Source: Pseudonocardia alni
GTDB lineage: Bacteria > Actinomycetota > Actinomycetes > Mycobacteriales > Pseudonocardiaceae
Length of the DNA: 64,000 bases
Direction: 5' to 3'
Assembly: GCF_002813375.1 (NCBI RefSeq)
Contig: NZ_PHUJ01000003.1
Location: forward strand, 1,488,001-1,552,000
Position numbers and translations under genes: made by a program. Position 1 is the stretch's first letter. Each line of letters begins with the position of its first letter. Shown here in pieces: positions 24,877 through 33,477 of this stretch. The notes under the pieces were generated by a model. The model was not told the DNA's origin. It saw nothing but the letters and a program-made list of their open reading frames with translations, and made no database searches.

Positions 24877-27840
24877 TCACACCGTCCCGGCCGGGCCGAG
24901 TGCCTCGCGCACCAGCTCCAGCGGGTGCCAGGCGGTGCGCCCGGCGCCGTGGAAGATCTGCTGGCGGCAGGAGACGCCGGTCGCGGCGACCAGGGTGTCG
25001 GCGGACTCGGCCTCGATCGCCGGGAGCAGCCGGTCCCGGCCGACCTCCATCGAGGTCGCGTAGTGCTCGGCCTCGAAGCCGAACGAGCCTGCCATCCCGC
25101 AGCAGCCGGAGTCGATCTCGGAGACCTCCAGCCCGGGGATGCGGCGCAGCAGCGCGAGCGTCGCCGCGGTCCCGACCTCGGCCTTCTGGTGGCAGTGCCC
25201 GTGGTAGACCACGCGCCGCCCGCTCAGCGCCGACCGCTCCGGCAGGACCAGGCGGCCGTCGTCGAGGGCCTCGACGAGCAGCTCCTCGACCTGGCGGACC
25301 CGCTCGCCCACCGACCGGGCCTCGGCGCTGTCCGGGAGCAGGGCGAGGGTCTCGTCGCGCAGGGTGAACACGCACGACGGCTCGCAGCCGACGATCGGCG
25401 CGTCGGCCGGTGTGTCCCGGGCGAGCGAGGTGACCAGGCCGGTCGCCTTGCGACGGGCGTCGTCGAGCAGTCCCTTGGACAGGCTGGACCGGCCGCAGCA
25501 GCCGCCGCCGGCCAGCTCGACCCGCCACCCGGCACGCTCCAGCAGGCCGATCGCGGCCCGCCCGATGTGCGGCTCGGTGAAGGTGGTGAACGAGTCGGCC
25601 AGCCACACGACGGTCCCGGCCGGTGCGGCGGCCCGCGCGGGGTCACGACGCCGGAACCACCGCACCAGGTTGTCCCGGTCGAAGCGCGGCAGCGGGCGGC
25701 GCGCGGTGATCCCGACCGTCCGCTCGGCGAGCCGGCGCAGCACCCCGACCCGGCCGGGCAGGTTGGACAGCGGCGCGGTCGCCGACCCGAGCCGGTTCAG
25801 CGTGCGGATCGCACCGAACAGCCGCGAGCGCAGCGGCGTGCCGTGCACCGCGTGCTGCTGGTGGAGCGCCTCGGCCTTGAGCGAGGCCATGTCCACGCCC
25901 ATCGGGCACTCGCTCTTGCAGGCCTTGCACATCAGGCACAGGTCGAGGATCTCGTGCAGCCGCCCGTCGGCGAGCCCGGCGGCCGGGTCCGGCTCGGACA
26001 GCGCCTTGACCAGTGCGTTCGCCCGGCCGCGCGTGGAGTGCTCCTCCTCGAGGGTGACCTGGTAGGACGGGCACATCACCCCGGCCGTGGTCTTGCGGCA
26101 CAGGCCGATGTTCATGCAGCGGTCGGCGGCGTCGCGCATCCCGGTGGCGCCGGGGCCGCCGATCACCTCGAACGACAGCGCCGTGGTCAGCCGCGGGGCG
26201 GGCGGCAGCGCGTCGCGGTCGCGCAGGTTCTCGGTCATCGACGGGGCGTCGACGATCTTGCCGGGGTTCATGACGTTCCCCGGGTCGAACAGGGCCTTGA
26301 CCCGGCGCATCGCCTCGTACAGCTCGTCGCCGAAGATCTCGCGGTTGAACTCCGAGCGCGCCAGCCCGTCGCCGTGCTCGGAGGAGTTCACGCCGCCGTA
26401 CTCGGCGACCAGGTCCTTGATCCGCTCCGCGACCCGGCGCATCGTGGCGACCTGGGCCGGGTCGGTGAGGTCGACGAACGGGCGGATGTGCAGGCAGCCG
26501 ACCGAGCAGTGGCCGTAGAACCCCGCCTCGAGACGGTTCTCGTCGAGGATCTGCTTGAACCGCGCGGTGTACTCGGCCAGGTGCTCGGGGGCCACCGCGG
26601 TGTCCTCGACGAAGGCCAGCGGGCGCCGGGTGCCCTCCCCCGCCGCCATGAGCAGCCCGAGGCTGGACTTGCGGACCTTGAGCAGCGCGGCCTGCTCGGC
26701 GGGGGTGACCAGCTCCAGGGTGTGGTAGCCGTGGCCGTGGCGCTCCCAGAGCGCCGCCAGTGCGCGCAGCTTCGCCACCAGCCCGGCCTCGTCGTCGCCG
26801 GAGAACGAGACGAACAGGAGCGCGGCCGGGTCACCGACGAGGTGGTTGCCCAGGTCGGCGTACTCGATCTTGCGTCGGGACAGGTCGAGGATGGTCCTGT
26901 CCATCATCTCGACCTGGTGCGGATCGCAGCTCAGCGCGTCGGCGGTGGCGGAGATGGCGCCGTGCACGGTGTCGAAGTGGCCGACGGCGTAGACCGTCCG
27001 CGCGGGCTTGGGCACCAGGTCGACGACGGCGCGGGTCGCCAGCACCAGCGTGCCCTCGGCGCCGACGACGAACGTCGCCAGGTCGAACGTCCCGGACTCC
27101 GCGAAGCCCGCGAGCCGGTCCAGCCGGTAGCCGCAGGCCCGGCGCCAGAACAGCGGCATGCCCGCGGCGATCGCGTCCTCGTTCTCCGTGACCAGCGCGG
27201 GGAGCTCGCGGTAGAGGGCGCCCTCCAGGGTGTCCGCGGCGGCGCGACGGCGGCGCTCGTCGGCGTCGACGGGTTCCAGCCGGGCGGTGGAGCCGTCGGA
27301 CAGCACGACGTCGAGCGCGCGGACGTGGTCGATCGTCATGCCGAAGGTCAGCGACCCGCTGCCCGCGGAGTTGTTGCCGATCATCCCGCCGATCGTGGCC
27401 CGGTTGCTCGTGGAGGTGTCCGGGCCGAACATGAGCCCGTGCGCGGCCGCGGCCCGGTTGAGCTGGTCCTGCACCACCCCCGCCTCGACGACGGCGGTGC
27501 GCGCCACCGGATCGAGCTCGACGATCCGGTTGAGGTGCCGGGACAGGTCGAGCACGAGCCCCGGTCCGACGGTCTGGCCGGCCAGGCTGGTGCCGGCACC
27601 GCGCGGGACGACCGGCACGCCGAACTCGGCCGCGGTGCGCACGGCCGCGGCGACGTCGTCGTGGGTACGGGGGAAGACCACTCCGAGCGGGGTGATCGCG
27701 TACATGCTCGCGTCACGGGAGAAGAGGTGGCGGCTGTAGTCGTCGAAGGCGACCTCGCCGGTCACCCGGGACCGGAGCGTCTCCTCCAGACCCGGGACGG
27801 CGGTGGTGGCGGTGGCGGGACGGGTCAGCTCGGCGGTCAT
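24877..27840 (-). CDS. FAD-linked D-2-hydroxyacid dehydrogenase fused to an Fe-S (CCG) subunit
   Basis: A 987-aa fusion with a GlcD-type FAD domain at the N-terminus and a GlcF-like half at the C-terminus, close to YdiJ/D-lactate dehydrogenase-like proteins in length. The FAD domain has VVPRGAGTSLAGQTVG and GMIGNNSAGSGSLTFGMTID. The Fe-S part has two clusters (CMNIGLCRKTTAGVMCPS and CLMCKACKSECPMG). Two CCG motifs, GGGCCGRSS and DSGCCGMAGSFGFE, follow. It should oxidise glycolate, D-lactate or D-2-hydroxyglutarate and pass electrons to the respiratory chain. GAGAGGA precedes the ATG. The aminotransferase gene lies 43 bp upstream. The true substrate is unknown. Confidence 0.93.
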   Translation of the reverse strand: MTAELTRPATATTAVPGLEETLRSRVTGEVAFDDYSRHLFSRDASMYAITPLGVVFPRTHDDVAAAVRTAAEFGVPVVPRGAGTSLAGQTVGPGLVLDLSRHLNRIVELDPVARTAVVEAGVVQDQLNRAAAAHGLMFGPDTSTSNRATIGGMIGNNSAGSGSLTFGMTIDHVRALDVVLSDGSTARLEPVDADERRRRAAADTLEGALYRELPALVTENEDAIAAGMPLFWRRACGYRLDRLAGFAESGTFDLATFVVGAEGTLVLATRAVVDLVPKPARTVYAVGHFDTVHGAISATADALSCDPHQVEMMDRTILDLSRRKIEYADLGNHLVGDPAALLFVSFSGDDEAGLVAKLRALAALWERHGHGYHTLELVTPAEQAALLKVRKSSLGLLMAAGEGTRRPLAFVEDTAVAPEHLAEYTARFKQILDENRLEAGFYGHCSVGCLHIRPFVDLTDPAQVATMRRVAERIKDLVAEYGGVNSSEHGDGLARSEFNREIFGDELYEAMRRVKALFDPGNVMNPGKIVDAPSMTENLRDRDALPPAPRLTTALSFEVIGGPGATGMRDAADRCMNIGLCRKTTAGVMCPSYQVTLEEEHSTRGRANALVKALSEPDPAAGLADGRLHEILDLCLMCKACKSECPMGVDMASLKAEALHQQHAVHGTPLRSRLFGAIRTLNRLGSATAPLSNLPGRVGVLRRLAERTVGITARRPLPRFDRDNLVRWFRRRDPARAAAPAGTVVWLADSFTTFTEPHIGRAAIGLLERAGWRVELAGGGCCGRSSLSKGLLDDARRKATGLVTSLARDTPADAPIVGCEPSCVFTLRDETLALLPDSAEARSVGERVRQVEELLVEALDDGRLVLPERSALSGRRVVYHGHCHQKAEVGTAATLALLRRIPGLEVSEIDSGCCGMAGSFGFEAEHYATSMEVGRDRLLPAIEAESADTLVAATGVSCRQQIFHGAGRTAWHPLELVREALGPAGTV

Positions 27841-27883
27841 GGGGGGCGTCCTCTCGCGACGGTGCGGGGGCGGTCGGGGCGGG

Positions 27884-29050
27884 TCAGTCGGTCTGCAGCC
27901 GCTCCAGCGCCGCGTCGAGGCCGGAGCCCGCGACCGGCACCCCGGCGAGACCGAGGCCCATCTGGACACCGGCGAGGGTCCCGGCCAGCGTGAGGTCGTT
28001 GAACGCACCGAGGTGGCCGATCCGGAAGATCCGCCCGGCGAGGCGGCCGAGACCGGCGCCCAGCGACATGTCGAAGCGGTCGAGGATCACCGCGCGGACC
28101 TTGTCGGCGTCGACGTCGTCGGGGACGAGCACGGCGGTGAGCGCGCTGGAGTACTCGCGCTCGTCGAGGGCCAGCACCTCCAGGCCCCACGCCCGCACCG
28201 CGGCCCGGGTGGCCTCGGCGTGGCGGGTGTGGCGGGCGAAGACGTTCTCCAGGCCCTCGTCGTGGAGCAGGCGCAGCGCCTCCTTGAGCCCGTACATGAG
28301 GTTGGTGTTCGGGGTGTAGGGGAAGAAGCCGCGCTCGTTGGCCGCGAGCATCGGGCCCCAGTCCCAGAAGGTGCGCGGCATCGTCGCGGTGCGGGAGCGC
28401 TCCAGGGCCTTGGCGCTGATCGCGTTGAAGCTCATCCCCGGTGGCAGCATCAGCCCCTTCTGCGAGCCGGCGACGGTCACGTCGACACCCCACTCGTCGT
28501 GCCGGTAGTCCATCGAGCCGAGCGAGGAGATGGTGTCGACCAGCAGCAGGGCCGGGTGGTCGGCGGCGTCCATCGCGGCGCGGATCTCGGCGACCCGGCT
28601 GGTGACACCGGTCGAGGTCTCGTTGTGCACCACGCAGACGGCGGCGATCCGGCGGCCGGTGTCGGCGGCGAGCCGCTCGGCGACGACGGCGGGGTCCGCC
28701 CCGTGCCGCCAGTCGCCGGGCACGAGGTCCACCCGGAGCCCGAGCCGGCCCGCCATCTCCTGCCACAGCGTGGCGAAGTGCCCGGTCTCGAAGCACAGCA
28801 CCGTCTCCCCCGGGTTCAGGGTGTTGACCAGGGCCGCCTCCCACGCGCCGGTGCCGGTGGCCGGGTACATCACGACCGGGCCGGTGGTGCCGAAGACCGG
28901 GCGGACGTCGCGCAGCAGCTCCGTCCCCAGCGCCTGGAAGTCCGGACCGCGGTGGTCGATCGTCGCGGCCGACATGGCGCGCAGCACCGAGTCCGGCACG
29001 TTCGTCGGGCCGGGGATCTGCAGGAAGTGCCGACCGGCTGCGTACGTCAT
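27884..29050 (-). CDS. Class V PLP aminotransferase, serine-glyoxylate type
   Basis: A 388-aa PLP enzyme close to serine-glyoxylate and alanine-glyoxylate aminotransferases. It has FLQIPGPTNVPDSVLRAM, YPATGTGAWEAALVN, VHNETSTGV, LLVDTISSLGSMDY and the lysine in VAGSQKGLMLPPG that binds PLP. The enzyme would turn glyoxylate into glycine using serine or alanine, which suits the flavin dehydrogenase downstream if that makes glyoxylate. ATG 29050 sits after GGAGAACC. A GntR-like palindrome lies 63 bp upstream. Confidence 0.91.
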   Translation of the reverse strand: MTYAAGRHFLQIPGPTNVPDSVLRAMSAATIDHRGPDFQALGTELLRDVRPVFGTTGPVVMYPATGTGAWEAALVNTLNPGETVLCFETGHFATLWQEMAGRLGLRVDLVPGDWRHGADPAVVAERLAADTGRRIAAVCVVHNETSTGVTSRVAEIRAAMDAADHPALLLVDTISSLGSMDYRHDEWGVDVTVAGSQKGLMLPPGMSFNAISAKALERSRTATMPRTFWDWGPMLAANERGFFPYTPNTNLMYGLKEALRLLHDEGLENVFARHTRHAEATRAAVRAWGLEVLALDEREYSSALTAVLVPDDVDADKVRAVILDRFDMSLGAGLGRLAGRIFRIGHLGAFNDLTLAGTLAGVQMGLGLAGVPVAGSGLDAALERLQTD

Positions 29051-29112
29051 GAGGTTCTCCACGCTCGGTGACCGATGGTTCCGGATGGCGGAATCCGGGT
29101 CTCGCGCTGATG

Positions 29113-29124
29113 ACGGTATACCGT
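29113..29124. promoter_or_regulatory. Palindrome ACGGTATACCGT, candidate GntR/FadR-type operator
   Basis: This is a perfect 12-bp palindrome between the divergent aminotransferase and MatC-like genes. It shares GTATACCGT with the site in front of the GntR gene at 32259-32278. Confidence 0.6.
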
Positions 29125-29191
29125 CTACAGTCTGCCGTCGAGAGGGTGCTGCAGCGCCTTCCCACACTCCGTCGGGCGGCATCGACGCCGC

Positions 29192-29220
29192 TTGACGGGC
29201 GTGTGTGATCCTGCTGATAC
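29192..29220 (+). promoter_or_regulatory. Candidate promoter for the MatC-like carrier gene
   Basis: TTGACG (29192-29197), a 17-bp spacer and TGATAC (29215-29220) match housekeeping promoter elements, about 110 nt upstream of the carrier start. Confidence 0.5.
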
Positions 29221-29329
29221 TCGGGATATCGAATTCGTTTTCCGCATTGCGGAAAATGCGGCCCGGCGACGTCGCGCGGACCGCGTCATCAGTTCCTGTC
29301 TGCGTCAGTGCCGACCCCAGAGGAAAACG

Positions 29330-30730
29330 ATGTCCATCGAACTCATCACCATCGTGGCACTCGCCCTGGTGTTCCTGATAGCGACGATCCTCCCGGTCCA
29401 CATGGGCGCGCTGGCCTTCGTCGCCGCGTTCGTCGTCGGCACGGCGTTCGTCGGGGAGGACACCGACGACATCGTCGGCGGGTTTCCCGGCGACCTGTTC
29501 GTGATCCTCGTCGGCGTGACCCTGCTGTTCGCCATCGCCAAGGGCAACGGGACGGTGGATCGCCTGGTCCAGCTGGCGGTACGGGCCGTCGGTGGCCGAA
29601 TCGCCCTGATCCCGTGGGTCATGTTCGGCGTCACCGCCGTCCTGACCGCGGTCGGCGCCGTCGTCCCCGCCGCGGTCGCCATCATCGCGCCGATCGGCAT
29701 GGGATTCGCCCAGCGCTACAAGATCAACCCGATGCTGATGGGCCTTCTCATCATCAACGGGGCGAGCGCCGGCGGCTTCTCGCCGATCAGCATCTTCGGC
29801 AGCATCGTGAACGGTGTCGTCGCCCGCAACAACCTGCCGAGCAATCCGGGGCTGCTGTTCTTCTCGTCGTTCGTGTTCAATCTCGCGCTCAGCATCGTCG
29901 TGTTCCTGATGTTCGGCGGGCGGGAACTGCTCCGCCGTTCCCGGGATGCCGCGGGATCCTCGGGCGCCGGCGACGACCGGGTCGCCGTGGCCGCCGAGCC
30001 GGGCACCTCACTCGCCCTGGGCGGCGGCGCCGTGCCGCACGGCCGGTCACGGACGGTCACCGGCGGGGCCGGGTCGGGTGGGTCCGGGGCCGCCGAGCCG
30101 GTCGGCCCGGACGACGACGAGCCGCACCGCCCGCTCGAACGCGACCACGTGTTCACGATCCTGGGCCTGGTCGCCCTGGCCGTCGGCGCACTCGCGTTCG
30201 GCCTCGACGTCGGCTTCACCGCGCTCACCGTGGCCGCGGTCCTCTCGATCATCTCGCCGTCGTCGGCCAAGGCGGCCGTCGGGCAGGTCGCGTGGCCGAC
30301 GGTACTGCTGATCTGCGGGATCGTGACCTTCGTGTCGCTGATGGAGCGGGTCGGCACCATCGACTGGCTCGGCACCCTCGTGACGACGATCGGGTCCCCG
30401 CTGCTGGCCGCGATCATCATCTGCCTGATCGGCGCGATCGTGTCCGCGTTCGCCTCGACCACCGGCATCCTCGGCGCCCTGATCCCGCTGGCCGTGCCGT
30501 TCCTGCTCGCCGGCGAGGTGGGCGCGGTCGGCCTGATCATCGCGCTGTCGCTGTCGTCGTCGGTGGTGGACTCCTCGCCGTTCTCCACCAGCGGGGCGCT
30601 CGTCGTCGCGAACGCGCCGGCCGACCAGACAGACCGGGTGTTCCGCGGGCTCATGATCTGGGGCTTCAGCATGTGCGCGGTGGCACCGCTGCTGAGCTGG
30701 CTGATCTTCGTCGTCCCCGGCTGGGGCTGA
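29330..30730 (+). CDS. MatC-like dicarboxylate carrier (SLC13/IT superfamily)
   Basis: A 466-aa integral membrane carrier with about 12 hydrophobic segments. A polar, Gly/Ser/Asp-rich cytoplasmic loop (about residues 205-270) splits it into two halves. The repeats GVTAVLTAVGAVVPAAVAII and AIVSAFASTTGILGALIPL, with SISSVVDSSPFSTSGALVVAN-like content, fit the MatC_N/dicarboxylate transporter group (malonate, methylmalonate or other C3-C4 dicarboxylates). The ATG follows AGAGGA. It lies 4 bp before an IclR gene. The ligand is inferred only from neighbours. Confidence 0.86.
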   Translation: MSIELITIVALALVFLIATILPVHMGALAFVAAFVVGTAFVGEDTDDIVGGFPGDLFVILVGVTLLFAIAKGNGTVDRLVQLAVRAVGGRIALIPWVMFGVTAVLTAVGAVVPAAVAIIAPIGMGFAQRYKINPMLMGLLIINGASAGGFSPISIFGSIVNGVVARNNLPSNPGLLFFSSFVFNLALSIVVFLMFGGRELLRRSRDAAGSSGAGDDRVAVAAEPGTSLALGGGAVPHGRSRTVTGGAGSGGSGAAEPVGPDDDEPHRPLERDHVFTILGLVALAVGALAFGLDVGFTALTVAAVLSIISPSSAKAAVGQVAWPTVLLICGIVTFVSLMERVGTIDWLGTLVTTIGSPLLAAIIICLIGAIVSAFASTTGILGALIPLAVPFLLAGEVGAVGLIIALSLSSSVVDSSPFSTSGALVVANAPADQTDRVFRGLMIWGFSMCAVAPLLSWLIFVVPGWG

Positions 30731-30734
30731 TCCG

Positions 30735-31493
30735 GTGCCGGGAACGGGAGCACGCCCGGGCGGCGGCGTCCAGTCCGTCGTCCGGGCCTTCCGGATCCTC
30801 GACGTGCTGGCCGAGGCGGACGGGGAGCTGTCGATCAGCGAGCTCGCCGTGGCCGTCGACCTGCCGCAGCCCACGATCCACCGGATCGTCGCGACCCTGC
30901 GCGAGCTCGGCCACGCCCACCAGGTCACCAACCGCCGCTACACCCTGGGGCCGCGGCTGATCGGGCTCGGGGACCGGGCGTCGCGGGTGCTGGGGGTGCG
31001 CGCCGGGGACGACCTGCGTGCGGTGGCGGAGCGGTTCGGCGAGACCGCCAACATGGCCGTGCTCGACGGGGAGCGCGCCGTCTACACCGCGCAGGTGCCC
31101 GGTCCGCACTCGATGCGCACGTTCACCGAGGTCGGGCGACGGGTGCCGCTGCACAGCACCGGCGTCGGGAAGGCGCTGCTCGCCCAGCTGCCCGCGCCCG
31201 CGGCCCGGCGGCTGCTGGGCTCCACCGGGCTGCCCGCGGCGACCGGCCACACCGTCGTCGACCCCGACCGGCTGCTCGAGGAGCTCGACCGCATCCGCCG
31301 GGCCGGGTTCGCCGTGGACGCCGAGGAGCAGGAGGTCGGCGTGTTCTGCGTGGCCGTCCCGCTCGCCGGGGTGTCCAGCCCGGCGGCGCTGTCGGTGTCC
31401 GGACCGATCCACCGCTTCGGGCACGACCGTGTCGCCGAGGCGGCCGCCCTGCTGCGGGCCGCCGCCGAGGGCATCGGCGGGACGCTCGCGTGA
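30735..31493 (+). CDS. IclR-family transcriptional regulator
   Basis: A 252-aa regulator. The N-terminal winged helix reads VVRAFRILDVLAEADGELSI, then DLPQPTIHRIVATLRELGHA. The effector domain contains TANMAVLDGERAVY, LHSTGVGKALLAQLP, a region around GFAVDAEEQEVGVFCVAVP, and a C-terminal helix. IclR proteins often control catabolism of organic acids or aromatics. It is cotranscribed with the MatC-like carrier (4-bp gap, GTG start), so it probably responds to the transported acid or a product of it. Confidence 0.89.
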   Translation: MPGTGARPGGGVQSVVRAFRILDVLAEADGELSISELAVAVDLPQPTIHRIVATLRELGHAHQVTNRRYTLGPRLIGLGDRASRVLGVRAGDDLRAVAERFGETANMAVLDGERAVYTAQVPGPHSMRTFTEVGRRVPLHSTGVGKALLAQLPAPAARRLLGSTGLPAATGHTVVDPDRLLEELDRIRRAGFAVDAEEQEVGVFCVAVPLAGVSSPAALSVSGPIHRFGHDRVAEAAALLRAAAEGIGGTLA

Positions 31494-31507
31494 GCGCCGA
31501 CCGGAGC

Positions 31508-32245
31508 TCAGGCCCCACGCCGGCGGGCGAGCCACTCCTCGGACTCCGGCGTGCCGCCGTCGAGCCGGTCGACGAGGTCGAGCAGGAACGAGGTGTGGCC
31601 GTGCTCGGTCAGGGCCCGCTGCGCGACCTCCGGGTCGCCCGCCTCGACCACGGCGAGCAGCTCGCGGTGCCGCTCGACGTTCTCCAGCAGGGACTCGCGA
31701 CGGGCGGTGCGGTTCATCGCCATGCACAGCTGCATCTGGAACGACAGCGCCCGGTAGGCCTCGGTCAGCCGCGAGTGCCCGGCGAGTGCGACCAGCGACA
31801 GGTGGAACTCGAACTTGTGGTGCAGGAACCGGCTCTCGTCGCCGGCCCGGCCGACCTCCTCGAACGCCGCCAGGGCCGCCCGGCAGCGCTCCAGCCGCTC
31901 GGGCACCCGCACCGGCACGCCGAGGCGGACGGCGAGTGCCTCCAGGTCCTCGCGCAGGGTCACGATCTCGTAGACGTCGTGCCGGGTCAGCGTGCGCACG
32001 GTCGCGCCACGCCGCGGGTGCGCGACGACCAGGCCCTCGTGGGTCAGCGTCTGCAGCGCCTCACGCAGCGGCGGGCGGGAGACCCCGAGCCGCTCGGTCA
32101 GGCGCGCCTCGACCAGCCGCTCCCCCAGCGCGAGCTCGCCGGAGAAGATCATCGCGCGCAGGGCGTCGGTCGCCAGCTCCGCCATGGACGGCGGCGCGAC
32201 GATCCGGCCACCGGTACCCGCGTGCACCGCCGTCACCGCACCCAC
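31508..32245 (-). CDS. GntR-family regulator with FCD domain
   Basis: A 245-aa regulator of the FadR/VanR (FCD) subgroup. The HTH is LGERLVEARLTERLGVSRPP, then LREALQTLTHEGLVVAHPRRG. The FCD domain shows the metal/ligand-binding His-rich helices (FLHHKFEFHLSLVALAGH, HRELLAVVEAGD, ALTEHGHTSFLL). The GTG start is 63 bp from the divergent CoA-transferase start. Its likely operator is at 32259-32278. With the shared core at 29113, it probably controls both arms of the cluster. Confidence 0.9.
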   Translation of the reverse strand: MGAVTAVHAGTGGRIVAPPSMAELATDALRAMIFSGELALGERLVEARLTERLGVSRPPLREALQTLTHEGLVVAHPRRGATVRTLTRHDVYEIVTLREDLEALAVRLGVPVRVPERLERCRAALAAFEEVGRAGDESRFLHHKFEFHLSLVALAGHSRLTEAYRALSFQMQLCMAMNRTARRESLLENVERHRELLAVVEAGDPEVAQRALTEHGHTSFLLDLVDRLDGGTPESEEWLARRRGA

Positions 32246-32258
32246 CTCTCCCGTACTT

Positions 32259-32278
32259 CCGTATACCGTATATCACGG
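32259..32278. promoter_or_regulatory. Candidate GntR operator between gntR and the CoA-transferase gene
   Basis: The sequence CCGTATACCGTATATCACGG is AT-rich for this genome and contains overlapping GTATACCGT/ATACCGTATA elements. It lies between two divergent genes, next to a GntR gene. Confidence 0.6.
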
Positions 32279-32307
32279 CCGATGCCGACGACCCCGGAGG
32301 GCTGCCG

Positions 32308-33477
32308 ATGCAGACCGACCCACCGCTGACCGGAGTGCTCGTACTGGAGGTGGGGGCCTTCATGGCCGCGCCGTTCGCGACGATGCAGCTCGCCGACCTC
32401 GGGGCCCGGGTGGTCAAGGTCGAGCCGCCGGGCACCGGCGACCCGACCCGGTCCGCGGGCCCGTTCCTCGACGGCGAGAGCTCCCCGTTCCTGCGGCTCA
32501 ACCGCAACAAGGAGTCCGTCGTCCTCGACCTCAAGGACGAGCGGGGCCGCGCCGCGTTCCTGGCCCTGGTCGACCGCGCCGACGTGGTGGTGGAGAACCT
32601 GCGGCCGGGCGCGATGGACCGGCTCGGGCTCGGCTACGAGGCCCTGGCCGACCGCCGTCCGGAGCTGGTGTACGCCTCGGCGTCGGGCTGGGGTGTCGAC
32701 GGTGCGGCCGCGACACGGCCGGGGCTCGACATCATGGCGCAGGCCGCGAGCGGGCTGATGAGCGTGACCGGGGAGCCCGACGGCGACCCGGTCAAGGTGG
32801 GCGTGCCGGTCTGCGACCTGGTGACCGCGCTCTACGTGGCGCTCGCGGTGACCGCGGCGCTGCGCGAGCGGGACCGCTCCGGAACCGGTCAGCACATCGA
32901 CGTCTCGCTACTGGAGTCGGGGGTCTCGCTCGCGGTGTGGGAGGCCGGCATGTACCTCGGCGACGGGGAGGTGCCCGCGCGGCAGGGCTCGGCCCACCAG
33001 CGCTACGCCCCCTACCAGGCCGTCCGCACCCGCGACGGGCACGTGACGGTCGGCGCGAACACCACCCGGCTCTGGACGTCGCTGTGCGCGGCGCTCGGGC
33101 TGGAACGCCTCGAGCGCGATCCGCGCTTCGCCGACCCCGGCTCGCGGCTGGCGAACCGGGTGGCGCTGATCGACTGCATCGAGACGGTCACGAGTACCCG
33201 GTCGTCGTCCGACGTGCTCGCCGCGCTCGACGCGGCCGGGGTCCCCTGCGCGTCCATCGCCGGCTACGACGAGGTCTTCACCGACCCGCTGCTCACCGGC
33301 CGGGACTTCTTCTGGGACGCCCCGCACCCGACCCTGCCCGCGGTCCGCCAGCTGGGGTCGCCGATGCGCTTCTCCCGCACCCCCGCGCGGCGGGGCACCG
33401 CCGGGCCCCCGCTCGGCGCGGCGACCGACGACGTCCTCGCCGAGCTGTCCGACCCCGCCCGCGGGGGCCACGCGTGA
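32308..33477 (+). CDS. CaiB/BaiF-family (class III) CoA-transferase
   Basis: A 389-aa CoA transferase that moves CoA between carboxylates. It has VLVLEVGAFMAAPFATMQLA, DLGARVVKVEPPGTGDPTR, NLRPGAMDRLGLGYE and the predicted catalytic aspartate at D170 (VGVPVCDLVTAL). GTGQHIDVSLLES is also typical. The ATG follows GGAGG. It overlaps the crotonase gene (GTGA). Together they could activate and transform the acid brought in by the MatC-like carrier; the substrate is not identifiable from sequence. Confidence 0.93.
   Translation: MQTDPPLTGVLVLEVGAFMAAPFATMQLADLGARVVKVEPPGTGDPTRSAGPFLDGESSPFLRLNRNKESVVLDLKDERGRAAFLALVDRADVVVENLRPGAMDRLGLGYEALADRRPELVYASASGWGVDGAAATRPGLDIMAQAASGLMSVTGEPDGDPVKVGVPVCDLVTALYVALAVTAALRERDRSGTGQHIDVSLLESGVSLAVWEAGMYLGDGEVPARQGSAHQRYAPYQAVRTRDGHVTVGANTTRLWTSLCAALGLERLERDPRFADPGSRLANRVALIDCIETVTSTRSSSDVLAALDAAGVPCASIAGYDEVFTDPLLTGRDFFWDAPHPTLPAVRQLGSPMRFSRTPARRGTAGPPLGAATDDVLAELSDPARGGHA

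Noticed and set aside
31494-31507. Palindromic stretch between the IclR and GntR stops
   Set aside because: Too short to call a terminator with confidence.
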